This document shows positions 13,501 through 26,281 of a DNA stretch of 64,000 bases, piece by piece (the first letter of the stretch is position 1; each line of letters starts with the position of its first letter). The notes under the pieces are model-generated. The model was not told where the DNA came from. It made no database searches and saw only the letters and a list, made by a program, of their open reading frames with translations. Source of the stretch: Archivesica marissinica (Eukaryota; Mollusca; Bivalvia; Venerida; Vesicomyidae); assembly GCA_014843695.1 (NCBI GenBank), contig CM026393.1, forward strand, positions 4,062,615 to 4,126,614, written 5' to 3'. Both the position numbers and the translations under genes were made by a program.

Positions 13501-16500
13501 GTGAGTGTCCCATGCAGTGTGTGTGAGTGTCCTATACACTGTGTGTGAGTGTCCTATACACTGTGTGTGAGTGTCTCATGCAGTGTGTGTGAGTGTCCTA
13601 TACACTGTGTGTGAGTGTCCTATACACTGTGTGTGAGTGTCTCATGCAGTGTGTGGAGTGTCCTATACACTGTGTGTGAGTGTCTCATGCAGTGTGTGTG
13701 AGTGTCCTATGCACTGTGTGTGAGTGTCCTATACACTGTGTGTGAGTGTCCTATACACTGTGTGTGAGTGTCTCATGCAGTGTGTGTGAGTGTCTCATGC
13801 ACTGTGTGTGAGTGTCCTATACACTGTGTGTGAGTGTCTCATGCAGTGTGTGTAGTGTTCTATACACTGTGTGTGAGTGTCTCATGCAGTGTGTGTGAGT
13901 GTTCTATACACTGTGTGTGAGTGTCTCATGCAGTGTGTGTGAGTGTCTCATGCAGTGTGTGTGAGTGTCCTATACACTGTGTGTGAGTGTCTCATGCAGT
14001 GTGTGTGAGTGTCCTATACACTGTGTGTGAGTGTCCTATACACTGTGTGTGAGTGTCCCATGCAGTGTGTGTGAGTGTCCTATACACTGTGTGTGAGTGT
14101 CCTATACACTGTGTGTGAGTGTCTCATGCAGTGTGTGTGAGTGTCCTATACACTGTGTGTGAGTGTCCTATACACTGTGTGTGAGTGTCTCATGCAGTGT
14201 GTGTGAGTGTCCTATACACTGTGTGTGAGTGTCCTATACACTGTGTGTGAGTGTCCTATACACTGTGTGTGAGTGTCCTATACACTGTGTGTGAGTGTCC
14301 TATACACTGTGTGTGAGTGTCCCATGCAGTGTGTGAGTGTCCTATGCAATGTGTGTGAGTGTCCTATACACTGTGTGTGAGTGTCTCATGCATTGTGTGT
14401 GAGTGTCCTATACAATGTGTGTGAGTGTCCCATGCAGTGTGTGTGAGTGTCCTATACACTGTGTGTGAGTGTCCTATACACTGTGTGTGAGTGTCTCATG
14501 CAGTGTGTGTAAGTGTTCTATACACTGTGTGTGAGTGTCTCATGCAGTGTGTGTGAGTGTTCTATACACTGTGTGTGAGTGTCTCATGCAGTGTGTGTGA
14601 GTGTCTCATGCAGTGTTTGTGAGTGTCCTATACACTGTGTGTGAGTGTCCTATACAATGTGTGTGAGTGTCCCATGCAGTGTATGTGAGTGTCCCATGCA
14701 GTGTGTGTGAGTGTCCTATACACTGTATGTGAGTGTCCTATACACTGTGTGTGAGTGTCCTATTCACTGTGTGTGAGTGTCCTATACACTGTGTGTGAGT
14801 GTCCTATGCACTGTGTGTGAGTGTCCCATACACTGTGTGTGAGTGTCCCATGCAGTGTGTGTGAATTTCCTATACAATGTGTGTGAGTGTCTCATGCAGT
14901 GTGTGTGAGTGTCCTATACACTGTGTGTGAGTGTCCTATACAATGTGTATGAGTGTCTCATGCAGTGTGTGTGAGTGTCCTATATACTGTGTGTGAGTGT
15001 CCTATACACTGTGTGTGAGTGTCCTATACACTGTGTGTGAGTGTCCTATACACTGTGTGTGAGTGTCCCATGCAGTGTGTTTGAGTGTCCAATGTAATGT
15101 GTGTGAGTGTCCTATACACTGTGTGTGAGTGTCTCATGCATTGTGTGTGAGTGTCCTATACAATGTGTGTGAGTGTCTCATGCAGTGTGTGTGAGTGTCC
15201 TATACAATGTGTGTGAGTGTCCTATACACAGTGTGTGAGTGTCTCATGCAGTGTGTGTGAGTGTCCTATACAATGTGTGTGAGTGTCTCATGCAGTGTGT
15301 GTGAGTGTCCTATACACTGTGTGTGAGTGTCTCATGCAGTGTGTGTGAGTGTCCTATACACTGTGTGTGAGTGTCCTATACACTGTGTGTGAGTGTCTCA
15401 TGCAGTGTTTGTGAGTGTCCTATACACTGTGTGTGAGTGTCCTATATACTGTGCGTGAGTGTCCTATACACTGTGTGTGAGTGTCCTATACACTGTGTGT
15501 GAGTGTCCTATGCACTGTGTGTGAGTGTCCCATACACTGTGTGTGAGTGTCCCATGCAGTGTTTGTGAGTGTCCTATACAATGTGTGTGAGTGTCTCATG
15601 CAGTGTGTGTGAGTGTCCTATACACTGTGTGTGAGTGTCCTATGCAATGTGTGTGAGTGTCTCATGCAGTGTGTGTGAGTGTCCTATATACTGTGTGTGA
15701 GTATCCCATGCAGTGTGTGTGAGTGTCCTATACACTGTGTGTGAGTGTCCCATGCAGTGTGTGTGAGTGTCCCATGCAGTGTTGTGAGTGTCCCATGCAG
15801 TGTGTGTGAGTGTCCATACACTGTGTGTGAGTGTCCCATACACTGTGTGTGAGTGTCCCATGCAGTGTGTGTGAGTGTCCTATACACTGTGTGTGAGTGT
15901 CCTATACACTGTGTGTGAGTGTCCCATGCAGTGTGTGTGAGTGTCCTATACACTGTGTGTGAGTGTCCTATACACTGTGTGTGAGTGTCCTATACACTGT
16001 GTGTGAGTGTCCAATGCAGTGTATGTGAGTGTCCTATACACTTTGTGTGAGTGTCCTATACACTGTGTGTGAGTGTCCTATACACTGTGTGTGAGTGTCC
16101 CATGCAGTGTGTGTGAGTGTCCTATACACTGTGTGTGAGTGTCCTATACACTGTGTGTGAGTGTCCTATACACTGTGTGTGAGTGTCCCATGCAGTGTGT
16201 GTGAGTGTCCAATGTAATGTGTGTGAGTGTCCTATACACTGTGTGTCAGTGTCTCATGCATTGTGTGTGAGTGTCCTATACAATGTGTGTGAGTGTCTCA
16301 TGCAGTGTGTGTGAGTGTCCTATACAATATGTGTGAGTGTCCTATACACTGTGTGTGAGTGTCTCATGCAGTGTGTGTGAGTGTCCTATACAATGTGTGT
16401 GAGTGTCTCATGCAGTGTGTGTGAGTGTCCTATACACTGTGTGTGAGTGTCTCATGCAGTGTGTGTGAGTGTCCTATACACTGTGTGTGAGTGTCCTATA

Positions 16501-19497
16501 CACTGTGTGTGAGTGTCTCATGCAGTGTTTGTGAGTGTCCTATACACAGTGTGTGAGTGTCCTATATACTGTGTGTGAGTGTCCTATACACTGTGTGTGA
16601 GTGTCCTATACACTGTGTGTGAGTGTCCTATACACTGTGTGTGAGTGTCCTATGCACTGTGTGTGAGTGTCCCATACACTGTGTGTGAGTGTCCATGCAG
16701 TGTGTGTGAGTGTCTCATGCAGTGTGTGTGAGTGTCCTATACACTGTGTGTGAGTGTCCTATACACTGTGTGTGAGTGTCCCATGCAGTGTGTGTGAGTG
16801 TCCTATACACTGTGTGTGAGTGTCCTATACACTGTGTGTGAGTGTCCTATACACTGTGTGTGAGTGTCCTATACACTGTGTGTGAGTGTCCAATGCAGTG
16901 TATGTGAGTGTCCTATACACTTTGTGTGAGTGTCCTATACACTGTGTGTGAGTGTCCTATACACTGTGTGTGAGTGTCCCATGCAGTGTGTGTGAGTGTC
17001 CTATACACTGTGTGTGAGTGTCCTATACACTGTGTGTGAGTGTCCTATACACTGTGTGTGAGTGTCCATGCAGTGTGTGTGAGTGTCCCATACACTGTGT
17101 GTGAGTGTCCTATACACTGTGTGTGCGTTTCCTATACACTGTGTGTGAGTGTCCATGCAGTGTGTGTGAGTGTCCTATGCAATGTGTGTGAGTGTCCCAT
17201 ACACTGTGTGTGAGTGTCCTATACACTGTATGTGAGTGTCCCATACACTGTGTGTGAGTGTCCTATACACTGTTTGTGAGTGTCCTATACACTGTGTGTG
17301 AGTGTCATGCAGTGTGTGTGAGTGTCCTATACACTGTGTGTGAGTGTCTCATGCAGTGTGTGTGAGTGTCCTATACACTGTGTGTGAGTGTCCTATACAC
17401 TGTGTGTGAGTGTCTCATGCAGTGTGTGTGAGTGTCCTATACACTGTGTGTGAATGTCCTATACACTGTGTGTGAGTGTCTCATGCAGTGTGTGTGAGTG
17501 TTCTATACACTGTGTGTGAGTGTCTCATGCAGTGTGTGTGAGTGTATCATGCAGTGTTTGTGAGTGTCCTATACACTGTGTGTGAGTGTCCTATACAATG
17601 TGTGTGAGTGTCCCATGCAGTGTATGTGAGTGTCCCATGCAGTGTGTGTGAGTGTCCTATACACTGTATGTGAGTGTCCTATACACTGTATGTGAGTGTC
17701 TCATGCAGTGTGTGTGAGTGTTCTGCACACTGTATGTGAGTGTCCTATACACTGTGTGTGAGTGTCCTATACACTGTGAGTGAGTGTCTCATGCAGTGTG
17801 TGTGAGTGTCCTATACAATGTGTGTGAGTTTCCCATGCAGTGTGTGTGAGTGTCCTATACACTGTGTGTGAGTGTCCTATACACTCTGTGTGAGTGTCTC
17901 ATGCAGTGTGTGTAAGTGTTCTATACACTGTGTGTGAGTGTCTCATGCAGTGTGTGTGAGTGTTCTATACACTGTGTGTGAGTTTCTCATGCAGTGTGTG
18001 TGAGTGTCTCATGCAGTGTTTGTGAGTGTCCTATGCACTGTGTGTGAGTGTCCTATACACTGTGTGTGAGTGTCCTATACACTGTGTTTGAGTGTCTCAT
18101 GCAGTGTGCGTGATTGTCTCATGCAGTGTGTGTGAGTGTCCTATACAATGTGTGTGAGTGTCCCATGCAGTATGTGTGAGTGTCCTATACACTGTGTGTG
18201 AGTGTCCTATACACTGTGTGTTAGTGTCCCATGCAGTGTGTGTTAGTGTCCTATACACTGTGTGTGAGTGTCCTATACACTGTGTGAGTGTCCTATACAC
18301 TGTGTGTGAGTGTCTCATGCAGTGTGTGTGAGTGTCCTATACACTGTGTGTGAGTGTCCTATACAATGTGTGTGAGTGTCTCATGCAGTGTGTGTGAGTG
18401 TCCTATATACTGTGTGTGAGTGTCCTATACAATGTGTGTGAGTGTCCTATACACTGTGTGTGAGTGTCCTATACACTGTGTGTGAGTGTCCCATGCAGTG
18501 TGTGTGAGTGTCCAATGTAATGTGTGTGAGTGTCCTATACACTGTGTGTCAGTGTCTCATGCATTGTGTGTGAGTGTCCTATACAATGTGTGTGAGTGTC
18601 CCATGCAGTGTGTGTGAGTGTCCTATACACTGTGTGTGAGTGTCCTATACACTGTGTGTGAGTGTCTCATGCAGTGTGTGTAAGTGTTCTATACACTGTG
18701 TGTGAGTGTCTCATGCAGTGTGTGTGAGTGTTCTATACACTGTGTGTGAGTGTCTCATGCAGTGTGTGTGAGTGTCTCATGCAGTGTTTGTGAGTGTCCT
18801 ATACACTGTGTGTGAGTGTCCTATACAATGTGTGTGAGTGTCCCATGCAGTGTATGTGAGTGTCCCATGCAGTGTGTGTGAGTGTCCTATACACTGTATG
18901 TGAGTGTCCTATACACTGTATGTGAGTGTCTCATGCAGTGTGTGTGAGTGTTCTGCACACTGTATGTGAGTGTCCTATACACTGTGTGTGAGTGTCCTAT
19001 ACACTCTGTGTGAGTGTCCTATACACTGTGTGTGAGTGTCCTATACACTGTGTGTGTGTGTCCTATACACTGTGTGTGAGTGTCCTATACACTGTGTGTG
19101 AGTGTATCATGCAGTGTGTGTGAGTGTCCTATACACTGTGTGTGAGTGTCCTATACACTGTGTGTGAGTGTCTCATGCAGTGTGTGTGAGTGTCCTATAC
19201 ACTGTGTGTGAGTGTCCTATACACTGTGTGTGAGTGTCTCATGCAGTGTGTGTGAGTGTCCTATACAATGTGTGTGAGTGTCCTATACACTGTGTGTGAG
19301 TGTCCTATACACTGTGTGTGAGTGTCCTATACACTGTGTGTGAGTGTCCTATACACTGTGTGTGAGTGTCTCATGCAGTGTGTGTGAGTGTCTCATGCAG
19401 TGTGTGTGAGTGTCCTATACAATGTGTGTGAGTGTCCCATGCAGTATGTGTGAGTGTCCTATACACTGTGTGTGAGTGTCCTATACACTGTGTGTGA
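7594..19497. repeat. 22-bp minisatellite, ~540 copies, ~12 kb, with subfamilies
   Basis: The unit is 22 bp, of the form TGTGTGAGTGTCCTATACAC plus TG. Three zones are visible. At 7594-8040 copies read AGTGTCCCAAGCATTATGTG. At about 8040-8640 they read GCAAGTGTCCYGTGCATTGT. From about 8650 to the gap, two alternating types (TCCTATACACTG and TCTCATGCAGTG) are mixed. Rare marker variants recur kilobases apart, implying segmental duplication inside the array. 22 is not a multiple of 3, so the left zone opens several frames of 130-240 codons with 22-residue periodicity; these are not genes. The array runs into an assembly gap, so its true size is unknown. Confidence 0.98.
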
Positions 19498-20497
19498 NNN
19501 NNNNNNNNNNNNNNNNNNNNNNNNNNNNNNNNNNNNNNNNNNNNNNNNNNNNNNNNNNNNNNNNNNNNNNNNNNNNNNNNNNNNNNNNNNNNNNNNNNNN
19601 NNNNNNNNNNNNNNNNNNNNNNNNNNNNNNNNNNNNNNNNNNNNNNNNNNNNNNNNNNNNNNNNNNNNNNNNNNNNNNNNNNNNNNNNNNNNNNNNNNNN
19701 NNNNNNNNNNNNNNNNNNNNNNNNNNNNNNNNNNNNNNNNNNNNNNNNNNNNNNNNNNNNNNNNNNNNNNNNNNNNNNNNNNNNNNNNNNNNNNNNNNNN
19801 NNNNNNNNNNNNNNNNNNNNNNNNNNNNNNNNNNNNNNNNNNNNNNNNNNNNNNNNNNNNNNNNNNNNNNNNNNNNNNNNNNNNNNNNNNNNNNNNNNNN
19901 NNNNNNNNNNNNNNNNNNNNNNNNNNNNNNNNNNNNNNNNNNNNNNNNNNNNNNNNNNNNNNNNNNNNNNNNNNNNNNNNNNNNNNNNNNNNNNNNNNNN
20001 NNNNNNNNNNNNNNNNNNNNNNNNNNNNNNNNNNNNNNNNNNNNNNNNNNNNNNNNNNNNNNNNNNNNNNNNNNNNNNNNNNNNNNNNNNNNNNNNNNNN
20101 NNNNNNNNNNNNNNNNNNNNNNNNNNNNNNNNNNNNNNNNNNNNNNNNNNNNNNNNNNNNNNNNNNNNNNNNNNNNNNNNNNNNNNNNNNNNNNNNNNNN
20201 NNNNNNNNNNNNNNNNNNNNNNNNNNNNNNNNNNNNNNNNNNNNNNNNNNNNNNNNNNNNNNNNNNNNNNNNNNNNNNNNNNNNNNNNNNNNNNNNNNNN
20301 NNNNNNNNNNNNNNNNNNNNNNNNNNNNNNNNNNNNNNNNNNNNNNNNNNNNNNNNNNNNNNNNNNNNNNNNNNNNNNNNNNNNNNNNNNNNNNNNNNNN
20401 NNNNNNNNNNNNNNNNNNNNNNNNNNNNNNNNNNNNNNNNNNNNNNNNNNNNNNNNNNNNNNNNNNNNNNNNNNNNNNNNNNNNNNNNNNNNNNNNN
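19498..20497. other. Assembly gap, exactly 1000 N
   Basis: A placeholder-length run of N between the 22-bp array and the 30-bp array. The real distance is unknown, and any ORF translated across it is meaningless. Confidence 0.99.
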
Positions 20498-21370
20498 AGC
20501 AGGGCTGGTGGGCATGGATGGGGTAGAAGCAGGGATGGTGGGCATGGATGGGGTAGAAGCAGGGCTGGTGGGCATGGATGGGGTAGAAGCAGGGCTGGTG
20601 GGCATGGATGGGATAGAAGCAGGGCTGGTGGGCATGGATGGGGTAGAAGCAGGGCTGGTGGGCATGGATGGGGTAGAAGCAGGGCTGGTGGGCATGGATG
20701 GGGTAGAAGCAGGGCTGGTGGACATGGATGGGGTAGAAGCAGGGCTGGAGGGCATGGATGGGGTAAGAGCAGGGCTGGTGGACATGGATGAGGTAGAGCA
20801 GGGCTGGTGGACATGGAGGGGTAGTAGCAGGGAAGCAGGCTGGTGGGCATGGATGGGGTAGAAGCAGGGCTGGTGGGCATGGATGGGGTAGAAGCAGGGC
20901 TGGTGGGCATGGATGGGGTAGAAGCGGGCTGGTGGACATGGATGGGGTAGAAGCAGGGTGGGGGCATGGATGGGGTAAGAGCAGGGCTGGTGGCATGGAT
21001 GAGGGTTAGAAGCAGGGCTGGTGGACATGGATGGGGTAGAAGCAGGGCTGGTGGGCATGGAGGGGTAGAAGCAGGGCTGGTGGGCATGGATGGGGTAGAA
21101 GCAGGGCTGGTGGACATGGATGGGGTAGAAGCAGGGCTGGTGGCATGGATGGGGTTTGGGTTTAGAAGCAGGGCTGGTGGGCATGGATGGGGTAGAAGCA
21201 GGGCTGGTGGGCATGGATGGGGTAGAAGCAGGGATGGTGGGCATGGATGGGGTAGAAGCAGGGCTGGTGGGCATGGATGGGATAGAAGCAGGGCTGGTGG
21301 GCATGGATGGGGTAGAAGCAGGGCTGGTGGGCATGGATGGGTTAGAAGCAGGGCTGGTGGGCATGGATGG
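20498..21370. repeat. 30-bp G-rich minisatellite, ~29 copies
   Basis: The unit is 30 bp: GGGTAGAAGCAGGGCTGGTG plus GGCATGGATG. The top strand is strongly G-rich, with at least four GGG/GG runs per unit. On the minus strand one frame reads as a Ser/Thr/Pro 10-mer (TPSMPTSPAS), which looks mucin-like. Indels at about 20800-21170 rotate the frame into HQPCFYPIHA and LLPHPCPPA, so no frame is conserved. A purine-rich decayed flank with GAGAGAGA follows (21371-21540). Confidence 0.96.
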
Positions 21371-22152
21371 AAAGAGATGGGTGGTGACAGGAAGAGCAGT
21401 TGTCAGCAGGGAGAGAGAGAGAGCAGTTGGCTGAAGGGAGAGCATTGAGAAGCAGACAGTAGTTGGGAGAAGGGGGAACAGTTGACAGCAGGGAGAGGTG
21501 GCAACAGCCAAGGAAAGAGGGTGACGGCAGAGAGTTGGAAGACATATTATAATTATTCACAGATATTCAAGCATACAGTAATATCTATTTGTAAAGCCAT
21601 ATATATATGGCCGGTTGGTGAGCCGCCAGCTAGTTAACTAATGGTTACCGATTGCCTACCATGACGTCTGGCACACAAGCATAGGATTCGGGAAGTACTG
21701 ATGTTCATAAAAAAAGAGGTGTCTCATAAGTCAGAAATGGCTGGCCCTTTAAATAGGGGTGACACTATAATAAACAAACACTTTACACTTTACTTTTATA
21801 TATACATATATATAATACATGTTGAGATATGTTTTTGCTCACAATTTCGTTATGATCTCCAGACAAGTGAAATCGACCATAGATCAAACAGTGATCTCGA
21901 CCTGCCATATCAATGTCAATGTCTGTCAATCCTTATAATAGCAAATGAATAATTGCATTGCAAAATCCATAATGATAGGGGCCTTTCATACTCAAGGTCA
22001 TTCTTTCCCTGAAACTAAAGTCTACCCACATACACATGGAACCACAGTTTTGCATTTCATATACAAGTAATGTTCTTAAACTTATATCATAATTCAAATG
22101 AAATTATTGAAAAGCATCCTTTTTGTATTCTCGATTGATTTGCTTACATCGA
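21371..22152. other. Purine-rich decay zone and AT-rich unique DNA
   Basis: To about 21540 the sequence is G/A-rich and repeat-like (AGCAGTTG-type words). After that it is AT-rich unique DNA with a short TA tract near 21599-21607. The 83-codon plus ORF at 21701-21952 has no recognisable features. No gene is called. Confidence 0.5.
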
Positions 22153-22685
22153 TTTACAATTTGGCCAATTCTCGCTCGGCAGGACTGGTGCTTAGAAGCA
22201 CATATTTAAAATTTGGCAAATTCCAGCTTGGCAGGACTGGTGCTTAGAACATTTAAAATTTGGCCAATTCCCGCTCGACAAGACTGGTGCTTAGAAGCAC
22301 ACATTTAAAATGTGGCCAATTTCCGCTCAGCAACACTGGTGCTTAGAACATTTAAAATTTGGCCAATTCCCGCTCGGCTAGACTGGTGCCTAGAACATTT
22401 AAAATTTGGCCAATTTGGCCAATTCCAGCTCGGCAGGACTGGTGCTTAGAACATTTAAAATTTGGCCAATTCCCGCGTGGCAGGACTGGTGCTTAGAAGC
22501 ACACATTTAAAATTTGGCCAATTTCCGCTCGGCAGGACTGGTGCTTAGAACATTTAAAATTTGGCCAATTCCAGCCCGGCAGGACTGGTGCTTAGAACAT
22601 TTAAAATTTGGCCAATTCCAGCTCGACAGGACTGGTGCTTAGAACATTTAAAATTTGGCCAATTCCAGCTAGGCAGGACTGGTGC
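22153..22685. repeat. ~47/52-bp minisatellite, 11 copies
   Basis: Units contain TTTAAAATTTGGCCAATTCC and then GCTCGGCAGGACTGGTGCTT. Two length classes differ by the presence of AGCAC after TTAGA, before the next ACATTTAAAA. Eleven GACTGGTGC-type cores can be counted. TTTAAA and TTGGCCAA are palindromic, and TTGGCCAA is itself locally doubled near 22400. Confidence 0.95.
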
Positions 22686-22986
22686 GCTATGATGCACGTC
22701 AAAAGAACAGTTTCTAATTTATCCATAGCCTATAATCACAGGTGCTTGTATTTGTAAAAATAACAAAACCAATGCTTCTCGTGACGGGTGCGGTGCCTGT
22801 GCCTATAATGCAAAGCAATATCGTGTCACATTGCATTATGGGACATTCACGATATTTTATTTTAGTTCGCCTCTCATAATTTTTCTTCTGGTTACGACGA
22901 GGTCACGGTCGTCAACTCCAAATAACTAGCCCATCACTGCTACATGCTTGAATCCTAACATTCCTTCATGTGAGGAGGCTATCCAA
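22686..22986. other. Unique spacer, nothing recognised
   Basis: About 300 bp of non-repetitive sequence. TGCATTATGGGACATTC and a short GGTGCGGTGCCTGTGCC run are the only notable words. No gene or RNA signal is seen. Confidence 0.45.
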
Positions 22987-23663
22987 CTGGATGTACCCAG
23001 GTGCCCACCTCAAATCTGGAAAGTCTGGATGTACCCAGGTGCCCACCTCAAATCTGGAAAGTCTGGATGTAGCCAGGTGCCCACCTCAAATCTGGATGTA
23101 CCCAGGTGCCCACTTCAAATCTGGAAAGTCTGGATGTACCCAGGTGCCCACCTCAAATCTGGAAAGTCTGGATGTACCCAGGTACCCACCTCAAATCTGG
23201 AAAGTCTGGATGTACCCAGGTGCCCACCTCAAATCTGGAAAGTCTGGATGTACCCAGGTGCCCACCTCAAATCTGGATGTACCCAGGTGCCCACCTCAAA
23301 TCTGGAAAGTCTGGATGTACCCAGGTGCCCACCTCAAATATGGATGTACCCAGGTGCCCACCTCAAATCTGGAAAGTCTGGATGTACCCAGGTGCCCACC
23401 TCAAATCTGGAAAGTCTGGATGTACCCAGGTGCCCACCTCAAATCTGGAAAGTCTGGATGTACCCAGGTGCCCACCTCAAATCTGGATGTACCCAGGTGC
23501 CCACCTCAAATCTGGAAAGTCTGGATGTACCCAGGTGCCCACCTCAAATCTGGATGTACCCAGGTGCCCACCTCAAATCTGGAAAGTCTGGATGTACCCA
23601 GGTGCCAAACCTCAAATCTCGAAGTCTAGATGTACCCAGGTGCCCACCTCAAATCTGGCAAGT
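22987..23663. repeat. Two-length minisatellite (38 bp / 26 bp), ~19 units
   Basis: The core is TGGATGTACCCAGGTGCCCA plus CCTCAAATC. Long units also carry GGAAAGTCT between consecutive TGG words, so units are 38 or 26 bp. Read by eye, the order is roughly L L S L L L L S L S L L L S L S L L. All three plus frames stay open (up to 242 codons) because the unit lacks stops. No frame shows start context or family features, so none is annotated. Confidence 0.95.
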
Positions 23664-24323
23664 CGCTATATTATAATTATATAACTTGGTGTTGGCGAGA
23701 CTAATTTAAAAAAAGAAGAAAAAAAGCTGTGCCAAGTTGGAAGGGCCCAAACAAAAACTGTTCCGAATAAAATTGATACAATCTACTATAAAGAGACACA
23801 CTCAGAACAAAGATCAGTCATCTCTCTCATTATTCACAGCCACACAATTCTTTCATTATTCACAGCCGCACATCTCTCTCCTTATTCACAGCCCCACAAG
23901 CCAAGGCAAAGAGCATAAATCTAAGAATAAACATGATCTGTGAAAACAAATCAATTGCAAATGGCATGTGTATGCTTGTATTTTATATTAATACAATTCA
24001 ATAAATGCTGGCCAAACTATGGCAAGTTTAGAAACAAGGAGTTGTCTCCCTTGTCCATTTCTACTTATAAACTACGCCCCCAGGGTTCTGCCTGCCCGTG
24101 GTGAACAGATGTAACACTGATTAGATCATATCTGACAAATTGCACCAATCTTACATAATGTTGTTTTCACATCTCCTTTACAATATTTTTGTTGTCAGTG
24201 TTTTCTTGCTACCTGACTTTACTTGTACAAATAAACAATTTGAGTTTATTGTGTAAACTAGAAGTGTGTCCATTGTATGTGGTCCATGCATCAGGGCTTA
24301 CACTGGAGCTTCAAACTTGGGGA
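23664..24323. other. Unique spacer with minor CACAGCC repeats
   Basis: It contains three irregular repeats of a TTATTCACAGCC-type word (about 23830-23892) and an A/G-rich stretch near 23707-23725. A 68-codon plus ORF (23737-23943) overlaps this and has no family signature. No gene is called. Confidence 0.45.
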
Positions 24324-25800
24324 AAGTTTATGGGTATGTAAGGGGGAAATCTATTGATTCAGCCTAGTGTCCTCTACATATACCTAGTAAAGTGTTTGGG
24401 TATGTAAGGGGGAAATCTATTGATTCAGTCTAGTAAAGTGTTTGGGTATGTAAGGGGGAAATCTATTGATTCAGTCTAGTAAAGTGTATGGGTATGTAAG
24501 GGGGAAACCTATTGATTCAGCCTAGTGTCCTCTACATATACCTAGTAAAGTGTACGGGTATGTAAGGGGGAAATCTATTGATTCAGCCTAGTAAAGTGTA
24601 TGGGTATGTAAGGGGGAAATCTATTGATTCAGCCTAGTAAAGTGTATGGGTATGTAAGGGGGAAATCTATTGATTCAGCCTAGTAAAGTGTACGGGTATG
24701 TAAGGGGGAAATCTATTGATTCAGCCTAGTAAAGTGTATGGGTATGTAAGGGGGAAATCTATTGATTCAGCCTAGTAAAGTGTATGGGTATGTAAGGGGG
24801 AAATCTATTGATTCAGTCTAGTAAAGTGTTTGGGTATGTAAGGGGGAAACCTATTGATTCAGCCTAGTAAAGTGTATGGGTATGTAAGGGGGAAATCTAT
24901 TGATTCAGCCTAGTGTCCTCTACATATACCTAGTAAAGTGTATGGGTATGTAAGGGGGAAATCTATTGAGTCAGCCTAGTGTCCTCTACATATACCTAGT
25001 AAAGTGTATGGGTATGTAAGGGGGAATCTATTGATTCAGCCTAGTGTCCTCTACATATACCTAGTAAAGTGTATGGGTATGTAAGGGGGAAATCTATTGA
25101 TTCAGCCTAGTGTCCTCTACATATACCTAGTAAAGTGGTTGGGTATGTAAGGGGGAAATCTATTGATTCAGCCTAGTGTCCTCTACATATACCTAGTAAA
25201 GTGTACGGGTATGTAAGGGGGAAATCTATTGATTCAGCCTAGTGTCCTCTACATATACCTAGTAAAGTGTATGGGTATGTAAGGGGGAAACCTATTGATT
25301 CAGCCTAGTGTCCTCTACATATACCTAGTAAAGTGTACGGGTATGTAAGGGGGAAACCTATTGATTCAGCCTAGTGTCCTCTACATATACCTAGTAAAGT
25401 GTACGGGTATGTAAGGGGGGGAATCTATTGATTCAGCCTAGTGTCCTCTACATATACCTAGTAAAGTGTACGGGTATGTAAGGGGGAAATCTATTGATTC
25501 AGCCTAGTGTCCTCTACATATACCTAGTAAAGTGTAAGGGGGAAATCTATTGATTCAGCCTAGTGTCCTCTACATATACCTAGTAAAGTGTATGGGTATG
25601 TAAGGGGGAAATCTATTGATTCAGCCTAGTGTCCTCTACATATACCTAGTAAAGTGTACGGGTATGTAAGGGGGAAATCTATTGATTCAGCCTAGTGTCC
25701 TCTACATATACCTAGTAAAGTGGTTGGGTATGTAAGGGGGAAATCTATTGATTCAGCCTAGTAAAGTTTATGGGTATGTAAGGGGGAAATCTATTGATTC
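24324..25800. repeat. 46/66-bp modular minisatellite, ~27 units
   Basis: The core is GGGTATGTAAGGGGGAAATC, then TATTGATTCAGCCTAG, then TAAAGTGT. Long units insert TGTCCTCTACATATACCTAG between CCTAG and TAAAGTG. The 20-bp module is flanked by CCTAG on both sides, so gain or loss by slippage between CCTAG words explains the two lengths. Short units dominate the left half and long units dominate after about 24900. Confidence 0.96.
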
Positions 25801-26281
25801 AAGCAACTGTAGAGTACCAGCTCCATCCCTGCATATAGTGGGATATTTAAGGTAACTGTAGAGTACCAGCTCCAGCCCTGCATATAGTGGGATATTTAAG
25901 GCAACTGTAGAGTACCACATCCAGCCCTGCATATAGTGGGATATTTAAGGCAACTGTAGAGTACCACATCCAGCCCTGCATATAGCGGGATATTTAAGGC
26001 AACTGTAGAGTACCAGCTCCATCCCTGCATATAGTGGGATATTTAACGCAACTGTAGAGTACCAGCTCCATCCCTGCATATAGTGGGATATTTAAGGCAA
26101 CTGTAGAGTACCAGCTCCATCCCTGCATATAGTGGGATATTTAACGCAACTGTAGAGTACCAGCTCCAGCCCTGCATATAGTGGGGTATTTAACGCAACT
26201 GTAGAGTACCAGCTCCAGCCCTGCATATAGTGGGGTATTTAACGCAACTGTAGAATACCAGCTCCATCCCTGCATATAGTG
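25801..26281. repeat. 49-bp minisatellite, ~10 copies
   Basis: The unit contains GGCAACTGTAGAGTACCAGC, then TCCATCCCTGCATATAGTGG, then GATATTTAA. Adjacent starts at 25805 and 25854 give a 49-bp period. The array is directly fused to the preceding one at about 25800 with no spacer. Confidence 0.95.

Noticed and set aside
19371..21511. Minus- and plus-strand ORFs of 445-676 codons spanning 19498-20497
   Set aside because: Most of each translation is N. The two sides are different satellites, and the G-rich array has frame-rotating indels.
23737..23943. 68-codon plus ORF
   Set aside because: It overlaps a small CACAGCC repeat and has no homology signature or regulatory context.
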